Of a stretch of DNA of 64,000 bases, positions 24,458 through 35,172 are shown in pieces. Position numbers and translations under genes: made by a program. Positions within the stretch are counted from its first letter, which is position 1. Each line of letters opens with the position of its first letter. Source of the stretch: Pleodorina starrii. Taxonomy: Eukaryota > Chlorophyta > Chlorophyceae > Chlamydomonadales > Volvocaceae. The notes under the pieces were generated by a model, which had not been told where the DNA came from, ran no database searches, and worked only from the letters and a program-made list of their open reading frames with translations. Where the stretch lies: NCBI GenBank assembly GCA_030267565.1, contig BRXU01000017.1, positions 2,078,501-2,142,500 on the forward strand, read 5' to 3'.

Positions 24458-24916
24458 ACCAACCTCCCCAGCCCCACGGCCCATGCCTTGCGAACTACAC
24501 ATGATATGACATGACATGCCCACATGCGTGCGCATGCGCGTACAGAAGGAACAAGACGACGACGCAACACCGACCCAAACCCACACGCACACACACACCC
24601 CACACGCACACACACCCCAAACACACCCACACATGAACAACACCCCCCGCACCTGAGGGCGTGCACGCACCCGTGGATCGCGGACCCAGCAGCTCCAAAA
24701 CCACAATGGCCCCCTTCCATTCATGTCGTACATTCATGGGTCGCACCCTTCAACTACGGTATGCCCCCCGATCCACATCGCGCCCTGTAAGACCAGTGGC
24801 CCCTCCCCCTTTAACACGCAAGCCCTCTTCATTCGTTCAGAACGGCCCACTCCCATCCGTCCGTCCGTCCGACCAGCCGTCCGCCTGTTTGGCTCTGCAA
24901 CTCCTCCGCCGGCCTG

Positions 24917-24940
24917 CTTAAAAACCCTAAAACCCTAAAA
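24917..24940. repeat. Second interstitial telomere-like repeat (CCCTAAAA, 2 units)
   Basis: Two CCCTAAAA units, the exact Chlamydomonas-type telomere sequence, in the same orientation as the tract 720 bp to the left and about 70 bp before the 3' end of the next minus-strand gene. Confidence 0.8.
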
Positions 24941-25011
24941 CACCGCAACGCGCGCCCCCTCACTCCCTCCCTCCCTACCAGCTCCCTGTACCGATCCGCT
25001 CTTCCAGGAGC

Positions 25012-26824
25012 TCACTCCTCCACGTAGCGGCTCTCCCAGCGGCGACTGCTCTCCGCCCAGCCCTCCAGCCCCAGGTTCCGCAGACCCAGAATGCTGTCCG
25101 GAGTCTTGCGGGACAGCCCGCCGCCGCCTGCCCCAGCTCCCGCCGCCGGTGCCGTCGCCTCCGCCACCGCCGCGGCGGCGGCGGCGGCCTCCGACTCTGC
25201 CGAGGACCCGGTCCCGGAGTACGGACCGTACGAATCGTGAAAGCCGGCGGATGACCCGTGGGTCGCCAGGCCGGCCCGCGGCGAGTCGAGCGCCGCCCGG
25301 GAGGGCCTGTACGACGCGGCGTACGACATGAGGGACAGGTAGTCGGACCGGTCCAGGGCGGGCCCGGCATCGGCCGCCGAGGGGCCCAGGGAAGCCAGGA
25401 AGGCGGGGTCGGCGGCGGCCGGGTGCGCGCACCCCTCCGCGTTGCCGCTGGTGCCGCCACCGACCGCGGCGGCGGCGGCCTGGGTCTGCGGGGATCGCCC
25501 CAGCGGCGGTGTCGACGGCAGCAGCGCCTCAAACGACGACAGCACCACCGCCGCCGCCGCCGCCGAGGCGTCATCGGCCTCCGCCGACGACGACTGGACG
25601 TCGCCTCCGCAGCCAAGTTCCCCGACCGGTAGCCCCGCCTCCGCCTCCGCCTCCGCTGCATCGGCGGCGGCGACGACACCAATCGTCGGGGGCTCCTCGA
25701 ACGGTGCCAGCGGCTGATCGCCCAACTGCTCTTCCTCGTTCTCCTCGCCCTCCTCCTCCTCGCCCTTCTCTACGTCCCTCCGCTGAGGGCTGCTCAGCTC
25801 ACGGAAGGCAGCTGGCGAGGCGGCGGCAAAGTCGCGGGCGGCCTGGGACTCGAGGAAACGAACGATGCTCTCCTTCAGGTCCTGGAAAGCGGGATGGAGA
25901 GAAAGAAGAGAGGCGGGGGATGGGCCGGGAAGGGAAGAGCAGGGTGTGGGTGGTGGGGTTCGGTTCGTTTCGTGAGCGCGCAGGGCGGCAGCAGGTCCGT
26001 ACGACATACTGTACGACACTGTACCGATCAGGGATGCGGCGAGGCGCGGGGTCATGAGCGTTCAACGCGCGGTGTGGTGGTGGGTATGGTAGGGTACGTT
26101 AGAAGCGCAGGGAGTCAGATGACGGGTGCTGCCGTACCTTGGGGCAGTTTATGCGAAGCTCCTCGTTCTGTGGCTCGGTGGGCTGCTCCGCAGGAGTGCG
26201 CGGCTCCGGCGGTCCGAGTTGCACGGACAGCGAGCCTTGCAGCCTGTCGCCCGAGATTAAGAGACAAGACGAGAGAGTGACATCGTTGACACATTTTACC
26301 ATTTTTGGGCGAAATTCGCCGTGGCGGTGGGTTGTGCAACTAGCTCTACAGCTTCAATTTCGACACGTGCGCTAGATAGCTGCTAGGGTTGTCTCCGTCC
26401 CCAAAAGTCGCATCATTGATGCCTGCGAAATGTATGATCAATATGAACAGGAAGCTTACTTGATCATGCCAAAGAGGAGGGATATGGAGGACGACAGGTG
26501 GATGTTGGCAATCGTCGGCCGACGGTACTGGAGGGTTATGCAGACGATGGACGCCGCTGCAGCCACCAGCAGACGCACTGGCTTTGAGGATAGCAAATAC
26601 CGCACAAATTCTGCGAGTGAGCGTGGTGCGCGGAGTAGCGCACTGACAAGTAGTCCCGGTTGGCGCGCCAAGGCTCGCAGCAGCCGGCGGAGCCTTGCAG
26701 CAGCTCGGAGAAGCAGCTGAATTGCTCCTTGCAAGACCTTCCTAATCGCGGCTCCAATGATTGGGCCGTCTGGAGCCATCAGAGGCCGTGCTGCGGCCTC
26801 CTTGGGTGCAGCGCCAGCCTCCAT
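25012..26824 (-). CDS. Unrecognised protein with one membrane span and an Ala-rich tail
   Basis: Three exons, 26460-26824, 26138-26243 and 25012-25881, join in frame to 446 residues. I do not recognise the family. Residues ~25-75 are Leu/Arg/Ala-rich and look amphipathic (LQGAIQLLLRAAARLRRLLR). A likely membrane span is at ~83-100 (VRLLVAAAASIVCITLQY), followed by IHLSSSISLLFGMI. After a proline-rich segment comes DLKESIVRFLESQAARDF, a predicted helix, then an acidic run (EKGEEEEGEENEEEQ) and a long disordered Ala/Ser region. The C-terminus becomes less simple again (SDYLSLMSYAASYR, SILGLRNLGLEGW). The arginine-rich N-terminus could target an organelle, but that is a guess. The gene is divergent from the TTC5 homologue. 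Confidence 0.68.
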
Positions 26825-27966
26825 CCCGCAAGGTATTCTTATACGATCGTCAAGGAGTTGAACGCGTTGAGACTAAAGCCATGGGAGCAACTGGCGCCTT
26901 GACAGCTGCGGCGTTTACCATTTCCGACACTTTGCAGCTAAACTAGGGCCATACAAATGCCGTACTAGGAGACTTCTTGTGGTTCAATTTGTAGCGTGCC
27001 GGGGCAGTGTCTTCATTCCATCGAGAAAGCAGCAGCAGCAGTTGCCCGGCGACCACGGTATTGTACGCCGTTAGTGGCTGTATCCTATACTGCACAGTTT
27101 TCAGCGACTCATGTATAGCTTAGAGCGTACTGTCCATCGGGTATAACTGCGCTACAAGTTCGCGAAGTCGTTGCCAGGACCAACCGAAAACGATTATCCT
27201 GGAACCTGGATCAAGCTGCCAGGACGAACCATGACCTTGAGTTCTTCTTTATCCAGTTCTCCTCTTCACCTTAACGGTCTCTTTGTATTCATAAAGGTGG
27301 GGTCAGCTCGGAACTCAGGTAGTCCGGACGGTACAAACTGATACAAAGCGCTTACAGCAGCTGGGGGGCGCCCCCGTCCCCGATCGGAAAGGGCCGAAGG
27401 AAATACTCTGATCCCCGAGTTCACAGTTATGGGCGCGCCGGGGGCGGTATGGGGTGGGGGGCAGCGGAACAAACCAGAGCTGGGGGAAACTCAACCTGGG
27501 GTGTTTGTATGGGTCAGGCCGCGGTCTAACGTGCGACCTGCAGGATTGATCGAGTTCCTTCCGAAGCCTATGCTTCTCTGCGCTTCGAGAGATGGAGCCC
27601 ATGCGAAGCGGTAGTATAGACCCCAGCACCCCACGGCCCCGGTTGTTCAGGGTTGGTCCGATTCCGTACGATTCTAACGGCCAAGTCATCTTTCGGCGGG
27701 ACTGTAAGCGGGAATGGAAGTTTTCTATACGTCCCGACGCGACCGCGCGCCAACGCTGCAACTCAGCTTATCCTGTAGCAACCTTTTTGCTGCACGGAGC
27801 CATTCAGCATTAAGAGGTTCTCTTTTGTCATGTTCCACCTGTTTACGCGACGCAGCAGTGGAAGTACATGATGCATTTCACGACTGGATCCAAGCGACTA
27901 AGATACATCGCCCTCGCTTACTAGGGCCAGCTTGACTGGAACCAGTTTGACGCAACGTTTGGCGAC
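26825..27966. other. Divergent intergenic region, no gene seen
   Basis: This 1.1-kb spacer lies between the start codons of the membrane-span gene (minus) and the TTC5 homologue (plus). ORFs in it (for example around 27315-27761, minus) lack splice support and have no recognisable content. It should contain both promoters. Confidence 0.45.
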
Positions 27967-30900
27967 ATGCCGACATCCGCTATGAGCGCGCTGATGCAGG
28001 TGCGATGTTGATGTCAACACACACAATATGCACAATATGTAGGTTACTGTTAAAGCTATGTGCGAAACACGCTTCGGAACGGCCTTGTCAGCGTACGGAT
28101 GGGTGCCCGCGCGTTCAAGGTTAAACCGCTTGAAAGCCCACGTTAGGATAGACGCTTCACCCTGCCTGCCTGACAACGGCTTGCTGCCGCTCTCTTCGCA
28201 TTCCCAAACAGCACCTCCGAAACGAGTTGGAAGCACTGGTGGAGCAGCTCTCCCGCCTGGCGGACGCCAAACGGATGTACGGCAATATACGGCCGGGCCC
28301 GGGGCCCCGGCCTGCTGCTGGCGCCGGGCCCGCCGCCCCCGCCGCTGGCGGTGCCACAGCCGAGGCGCCGGCCCGAGCCCAGGCCCCAGGCCAGATCGGT
28401 TCCGTCACGTTGGGCGGTGCTGCGGAGGGCGCGGCAGCGGCGGTGGCGGCGGCGGCGGCGGCACCGCTGGCTTCGGCGATTGCCGCGGCGGAGGAGGCTG
28501 ACGTGGAGTCACTGCTGCGGAGGGCCGATGAGGGCAGCTCCCGGTGGGTGGGTTGACCCGCGGGGGGGGGGAGGGGGAGGGGGGAGGGGGCGAATGGGTT
28601 GGTGGTGTAAAGGAAGATGTGGGTTGGTGGTGTGAAGGAAGATGTGGGTCGGTGGTGCGATGCGATGCTCGTACAGGCCTGAAGGGGAATGGGGTCGTGA
28701 CGAGCTCGGTCGGCCCCTTGTGGGTTTGGGGAGGGTGGGTGGTGTGACGCTGGTGAAGGGGTGGGGCAACGCGGCAACCCTACACATGAATCGCTGCGAA
28801 CAAACAAAAACCCTGGCGATTTGTTTGTTGGGGTTCGCCTGGGCGCTCAACGGCTGCCCGTTGCCCTGTCCCAGTTCTATACACCCCCTTTCCTGCCACC
28901 CGACTTGTGACCCGACGGGTTCTGATACCTGCCTGGGTTGCGGCCTCTCCCACGTCTTCGCCGCAGCCCATCAGCCTGTCAGCCCGCCCGCCTCCATTGT
29001 TCCGCCCCGCCCCGCCTCCCCCGCCTCCCCCGCTGGTACTCCACCCCCACCACCCCGGGAGTACCTTCGGTTTCCGAGACCTCAACCCCTTCCCGAAGCC
29101 TCCCTCCCTCCCCCTCCCCCTCCCCCTCCTCCTCCCCCCCAGTATGCTTGCCCTGCTGGCCGATGTTCCCCACGCGGTCACCTCCCACCAGCCGCTGAGG
29201 GGCGCTGCGCTGCTGGCGGCCGCCCTGTCCGCCTACCTGAGGGGGGGAGGCACCTCGGAGGCGGCACTGGCGGGACTGCAGGCGGCGGTGAGGAGAGGCG
29301 GGGACCCGGAGGGGAGGGAGGGAGGTAGGGACCCGGGAGGGGAGGGAGGGAGGACTGAGCGCGGCACTCAAGCGGGAAGAAGCGCTCCACCTCACCCTCA
29401 CCCTCCACCTCCACCTCCACCGGGGAAGACAATCGGCGCGGGGTACCTTGTTGCGCGCGTGCACGAGCCCATGGCGCCCGCAGAGCTCCTCTGTTGCTCA
29501 CCGACACACCCCGCTGGGAGCCGGAGAGCCTGAGAGCCTGAGGCCCGGTTCGACCGCTCAACTTGACCGACCCACGGGTCATCCCCGTCTGCCCTCCCTG
29601 CTGTCTCCCCCTCCTCCCCCCTCACCCCCTGCTGTCAGGTGAAGCTGCGGCCGCTGAACCCCACCGCCTGGAACTGCCTGGCCCACAGCTACTGGGAGCG
29701 GGGGGACCTGGTGAGTGAAGACAGGGTGAAGAAGCACCAAAAGGGGGAGGGAGGGGGGAGGGAGAGGGGAGTGGTCGGGTCGGGTCGGGCTACGAAGAGA
29801 AAGACGCGGAGTCAGCTTGGGGAGAGACGCGACGTGACGTGACGTGACGTGAACCGGCTGACGCATCGCATCGTGCACATATGTACCAAACCTGCTTTCA
29901 CGTCTGCCAGCCAGCCTGACTGCTTGTGTGACGCTGCCCCTCTCTCCTCAACCGCCACAACCACCTCAACCACCACAACCACCACGTACCCCCCCGACTC
30001 CGCAGTTCATGGCTGGCTGCTGCCTGGCCTCCGGTCTGCGCCACTGCCCCAGTGTGGCGGGCCATCAGATGATGTCGCTGCTGGTGCGGCAGCAGGGCGT
30101 CGCGGCGGGGGCGGCGTTGCTGCAGAAGAACCCACACACCACCACAACCACCACCACCACCACCACCGCCTCCACCACCTCACCCCGCCAACAACAACAA
30201 CAACAAGGACAAGGACAACAGCAGATCCCCCAGCAGAAGAACCCACACACGCAGCCACAGACACAGGCCCAGATGCAGCAGCAGCACCACCAACAGAGGC
30301 AGGGGGCGGCTCCAGTCCCCTCTTCTTCTTCCTCTTCCTCTGCAGCTCCCCCTCCCCCTCCTCCTGCTTCCTCGGTGTCTGCTGCCCTGACTGCCAGTCT
30401 GGCCCACGCGCGGAGGGCTCTGGAGCTCGACCTAGAGAACGGATACAGCTGGTGTGAGTTAGCCGGGGGGGGAGGTGGGGTGGGGTGGGGTGGGGTGGGG
30501 TGTGGGGAATATGGGGGGTAGAGCAGGGGCGGGGCCCGGCGGGCGCTGTGCCAAAGAGAGGCCACCTACCGAATAGGCCGCGTCGTGCTCTTAGGCTCCT
30601 AGGGCGGGGGCTTGTGCCCAGAGTCGACGCCGGTGCATCCTCCTGCCGTTGCCTTTTTAGGCAATGGAATGGCGCAGAGGATACGGGGAAAAGAGCAAAG
30701 AGCCCTTTGAAGAGAGAGGGCGCGGCTGCTTGGACGAAGCCCCGCTGCTGCTTGTTGCGTCTCCTTGCCCCCCCTCTTGTTGCAAATTCACTTTTCAAAC
30801 ACCCCTCCACCTCCACCTCCACCTCCCCCCTGCTCCGCTCCCTCTTGTCCCCGTCATCCGGCGACATCCATTCCTCCCTTAACTCACCCTCTCAAAAGCC

Positions 30901-31532
30901 AATCGCCGTACCTTGTCGTACACAGATGTCCTGGCGATGGCCCAGATGGCCGATTACTTCCGAGGAGACCATCAACCACCCGGCGGAGGAGGAGGGGGAG
31001 CTGGAGGGGGAGCTGGAGGGGGAGGGGGAGGGGGGAGCCCGGAGGCTGGCCCTTCCTCAGCCCACGGTGGCGGTGGGGGTGGCGACGGCCGCGGCGGTCG
31101 GGTTCGGGGTCGCGGCGGGCGCGGAGAGCTTCACCGAGTTCTGGCGGCCTTTGCGCAGGTGGGGGAGCGAGATGGGTTGGGGGGGGGTTTGGGGGGGGGG
31201 TTGCCGCATCAAGACGGTTCCAGTTCCGATTCCGGTGCCGGTTCCGGTTCCGGTTCGGGGCCTCATCCGGGCTGGACGTTGCTTCACTTTGCTAGGGTTG
31301 CTTGGCCCGCTGCCACCCCCCCCTGGTGTCTTCTTTCCACTTCCCACCCGACCCCACCAGGCATCTCCGCCTCCCCTCCCCTCTCCTCCCCTCCCCTCCC
31401 CATCCCTTCCCTCCCCGTGCCTGTGCCCGCGCCCGCGCCTTGGTCGCCATCCCGCCCCGCCCCGCCGTGCTCCTCCCTGCCCCCCTCCATCGCTGCTGTT
31501 TCAAGACCATCACCCCTCCACCCATCCCTCCC

Positions 31533-31569
<37 letters not shown>

Positions 31570-33575
31570 AACTTAGGCTGAGCGGTGCGGCTGCTCCGAC
31601 CTGCCGGACCTGTACTACAACCGGGCGGCACTGCACGCATTCGTACAGGACTTCGGAGCGGCGCTGCAGGTGCGTGCTGGCGGCTGCTGAGAGGGGAGCG
31701 GGTTTGTGGGGCGGGGTTCGGGCGAGGGGTCGAGGGACCACCCACTCCCTCCCTTCCTCCCTCCCTCCCTGCCTCTCCTCACCCACTCCCTCCCTGCCTC
31801 CGCCCCTCCCCCCCTTCCCCCCCTCCCCTCCCCCTCCCCCTCAGGACTACTCCCGGGCTGCCCTGCTGGACCCCGGTCTGCCCGCCCCCGCTCAGATGGA
31901 CAGTCTGGTGGTGTTGCTGGGGCAGCTGGCGGGGCTGGTGGCGGGGAGGGGGGGAGTGCGCGGGGAGGGGAACTGGGCGGCGGTCACGGCGCTACTGGCG
32001 GGGGACGCGGCAAGGGTGAGTGTTTGTGGGGGGGGGGAGGGGGAGGGTTGGGGAGGGGGATGGAGATGGGGAGCGGATGCGGATGCGGGTGCGGGTGAGC
32101 GGTGGGGGGGTGATAAAGAAGCGGTGGTGGGGTGTGGTTGTGTATGTTGTGTTTGTGCGGGGGGACGGGGCGTTGATTTAAACTTTGAGAGGGATGCCTC
32201 CCGCCGCCACCCTTCCCGCCACCCTTCCCGCCACTTCCCGCCACCCTTCCCGCCACTTCCCGCCACCCTTCCCGCCACTTCCCGCCACTTCCCGCCATAC
32301 ACCCCATCCGCTGTTCGCCACCGGATCGCGCCCGGGTCGGTGGGGGCTCGCTGCTGCGATGCAGTCCTTTGTTAACAACAAAACCCACCCCGCCCCGCCT
32401 CCCTTCTCTCACCTCCCTCCCCACCCTCCCTCCTACACGCACACACCCCCACGCACCCCCACGCACAGGCCTCCGAGCTGCTCCCCTGGACCCACCACGA
32501 GAGGCTGGCGCTGAGGACTCTGCGGGTGAGGGCGCGGGAGGGGGGGCCGAGGAGGCAGGGGGAGCCGAGGGGACCGAGAATAGGGTCAAATGGGACACCC
32601 GTCTCGTGCTGGCCCAGCCCAGCAATACCTATCAGGCACACCTGTTACCTCACCACCATAGGATGGGCTGCGGACTATGTTTATCTCTTGAGCCCCCCCC
32701 TCCGTTCCGACCACGAACCGCAAGGCTCACCTAACCCCCCTTCCCCCCCTCCGCCCCCCCTCCCCCCTCCGCCCCTCCCCCCCAGGACCTGCAGCCCGGG
32801 TCCAACCGCGGGGTGGCGCTGCTGTGTCGTGCGCTCGTGTTCGTGTCTCCGCCCCTCAACGCGTCGGGAACACTGTGAGGGGGGGGGCGGGGGGGGGGGA
32901 GAACACATGGGGTAGGGGGAGAGCCGGGGAAGGAGGGGGAGGAGGGGAAGGAGAGTGACAGGCTTGGAAGGCCGTGGGGGCGGGTGGAGCGGGCAAGGCG
33001 CGCCAGATGATGGGTGTGTGTGGGTGTGTGCGGGTGGTTGCACAGCAGACTGACTCTTTTCCCCCCCATCAATTCCCGCCATGCCCTCCTCCCATCCTCC
33101 CCCCCCCGCCCCCTCCCCCCCATTCCTCCCCCCCATTCCTCCCCCCCATTCCCCCCCCCCCCCTTATCCCCTCCCGCCCAGCTACCTGGTGTGTGTTGAC
33201 ACCTCCTGCTGCTGCCTGGTGCTGGCCCTCACCCACATCCACCACGACGCCTTCGACATGACCCAACTGCTCACCATCACACACCCAGAACTACGACACG
33301 TCGACATCACCTGGCCACCACCAACACCACCAGCACCGCCGCAGGCACCGCAGAATCCGCAGCAGCAGCAGCCTCACCCAGCGGCAGCAGCGGCAGCGGC
33401 GGCCGCAGCCGCATCCGTACCCGCATCCACATCCGTACCTAGCCGCACGTACCGCTTCCCGCTGCTGATGGTGGGGTGCGACCCCGGCTGCCGTAGTGCC
33501 GTACTGGTGGATGGGGTGCCGCTGCACCAGGCGCCGCAGACGCCGCTGCTGAGGCATGTCATGCGGGCGGCGTGA
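27967..33575 (+). CDS. TTC5: TTC5/STRAP homologue: TPR plus OB-fold protein
   Basis: Eleven exons (27967-27999, 28212-28543, 29143-29287, 29639-29710, 30006-30453, 30926-31158, 31577-31669, 31845-32015, 32469-32525, 32786-32874, 33182-33575) join in frame to 688 residues. Segments in order match TTC5: an N-terminal helix (LEALVEQLSRLADAKRMY), a TPR helix (PTAWNCLAHSYWERGDL), LRHCPSVAGHQMMSLLVRQQ, AHARRALELDLENGYSWY, a TPR pair (DLYYNRAALHAFVQDFGAAL, DYSRAALLDPGLPAP) and the OB-fold part (LQPGSNRGVALLCRALVFVS through VDTSCCCLVLALTHI). In animals TTC5 binds the N-terminus of nascent tubulin on the ribosome and starts degradation of tubulin mRNA. Here Ala, Thr/His, Gln and Gly tracts between conserved blocks make it much longer than the ~440-residue animal protein. 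Start exon MPTSAMSALMQ is short but phase-correct. Confidence 0.87.
31534..31567. repeat. (CA)n microsatellite
   Basis: A pure CA run in the intron before exon 7 of the TTC5 homologue, ending about 10 bp before its acceptor. Confidence 0.9.
32199..32296. repeat. Minisatellite of CCCGCCAC(CC)TT units
   Basis: About nine tandem units alternate between the 10-base CCCGCCACTT and 12-base CCCGCCACCCTT forms, in the intron between exons 8 and 9 of the TTC5 homologue. Confidence 0.85.
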
Positions 33576-33702
33576 GGAGGGGGAGGGCGGGGATATACAG
33601 AAAATGTCGCAGCGGAAAAGGTGACGGCTTTAGCGAACGGACCCAGAACCCAGCAATACTTACCGAACATACGGGGGCGGGGGCGGGCGAGGGAGGAGGA
33701 GG

Positions 33703-33780
33703 GGTGGGGCGGGGAGGAGGGGTGGGGCGGGGAGGAGGGGTGGGGCGGGGAGGAGGGGTGGGGCGGGGAGGAGGGTGGGG
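33703..33780. repeat. 18-bp G-rich minisatellite
   Basis: About four tandem copies of GGGGCGGGGAGGAGGGGT, entirely G/A/T/C-poor on this strand with runs of four Gs, lie 130 bp past the TTC5 stop. Confidence 0.88.
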
Positions 33781-34615
33781 GACGCTCAACGCGGTCGGGA
33801 GGGGAGATGAGGGGAGGGGGAGCGAAGCGGAGGTCCCGAGGCGATATGAGAGGCGGTGGCCCGAAAGGGTGGCTGGGAGGGGAGAGAGGAGGGGAAAGAC
33901 GGGAGGTCAATTGCGTTGGGTTGGGGTGCTGTAGAGAGTGCTGAGCTCCGGAACCCCTCTCCCCCTCCCCCGGATGTTCTCCGGATGTCCTCACGTCGCT
34001 GCGTCGTTTCGTGTGCAGGTGTCGCGGCGGTGTCTTCTTTGAACATGAGTGTGTGTAGGTGTGTGTAGGTGTGTATGTGTCTGTATGTGTGTGTCTGCTC
34101 GGCGCCCGCGCAAAAGCGTGCGTCATCTGACTACCTCTTTACCTGCAGTGATGAAATCCCACGCGCCTCCTCCCTCCTCCCTCCTCCTCCCCCCTACCCC
34201 GATGAACCACGTTACGCAGCGTTACAGGAAGCTGGCTGCCCCCCGCCCCTCCTTTTGCCCCCTTGAGCTCCTGAATAGGCTTTCCCCGCGGAGACTCAGA
34301 AAATGACGCTGCCCGGAGGGGGCAGGGGGTGGTGGAGATTTGGAGATAGCTGCCACCTGCCAGACTCCCGCAGGCGACGGGACGGAGACGGTGTGAGGGA
34401 GCGGACCCAGCAACCGGGAGCCATACTTACCCAACGCACAATTGCACCTTTTTGCCACGACGGAAAACGTAGTAGACCGCCCGGAGGGAGGGAGGGAGGG
34501 AGGGGCTGAGGGAGGAGGCAGTCAACGGCGTGAGGCGCTCACGATATAGCTCCAGACGCCGAAGCCGACCCGACCTACCAGCACTTTGGCTCGCGCGTCT
34601 TTCTTTTGTTGCGTG

Positions 34616-34620
34616 TTACA
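34616..34620 (-). terminator. Candidate TGTAA polyadenylation signal (minus strand)
   Basis: TGTAA on the minus strand, about 550 bp past the stop codon at 35173. Confidence 0.3.
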
Positions 34621-35172
34621 TGTATGACTCATGGCCCCCGCCGGATTCCGACGCCTGCGGCCAACCCCCTTGTGTGTGTGGGGGGGTGGGTGGGTGGGGT
34701 GGGTGCTCCACGCTCCGCTCCAGTGTTTCTCCTTCCGCCGCCACTCCACTCCACTCCACTCTATTGGCCGTGGGCGTCACCAAACGGCAACACACGGCAA
34801 TCGACACACATCAAAACACATTGCCCCCCCTCCCCCGACGGGCGGGCTCTGCCTTCTGCGGAACGGGGTCTGACCTCTGCAGCCCACTGCTACTGCCACA
34901 ACAACAACAAACAACAAAAACAAACAACGAGATCAACAGGGACCCCAGAGGCATACTCCAGCCCGCCTGCAACACACGCCCATACACCCAACAAAAGACC
35001 GATTCCCCTCTTCCCTCCCGCCCTCCGCACGATCAGTCGACCAACCTCACCACCAAGACAGGCGACGCTGCCCCGGGACCCCTTTGGCCGCTGCTTGGCC
35101 CGACACGGCTGCGGACTATAAAGTGGTAACGGCCAGGTCAGGTCGGGTCAGGTGAAAACGACCGGAGCACGG

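Larger units (their letters stand above)
22932..25011. other. Convergent intergenic region
   Basis: This 2.1-kb region separates the 3' ends of the Kazal gene (plus) and the membrane-span gene (minus). It contains two telomere-like repeat tracts and GTGT/ACAC-rich stretches. No coding exon with plausible composition was found. A tRNA-like B-box sequence at 24370-24400 lacks the rest of a tRNA. Confidence 0.5.
33576..35172. other. Convergent intergenic region
   Basis: This 1.6-kb region lies between the 3' ends of the TTC5 homologue and the next minus-strand gene. It holds a G-rich minisatellite and a loosely repeated segment: GCGGACCCAG-like sequence with nearby CATACTTACC/CAATACTTACC occurs near 33638-33668 and 34400-34432. 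No coding exon was found. Confidence 0.45.
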
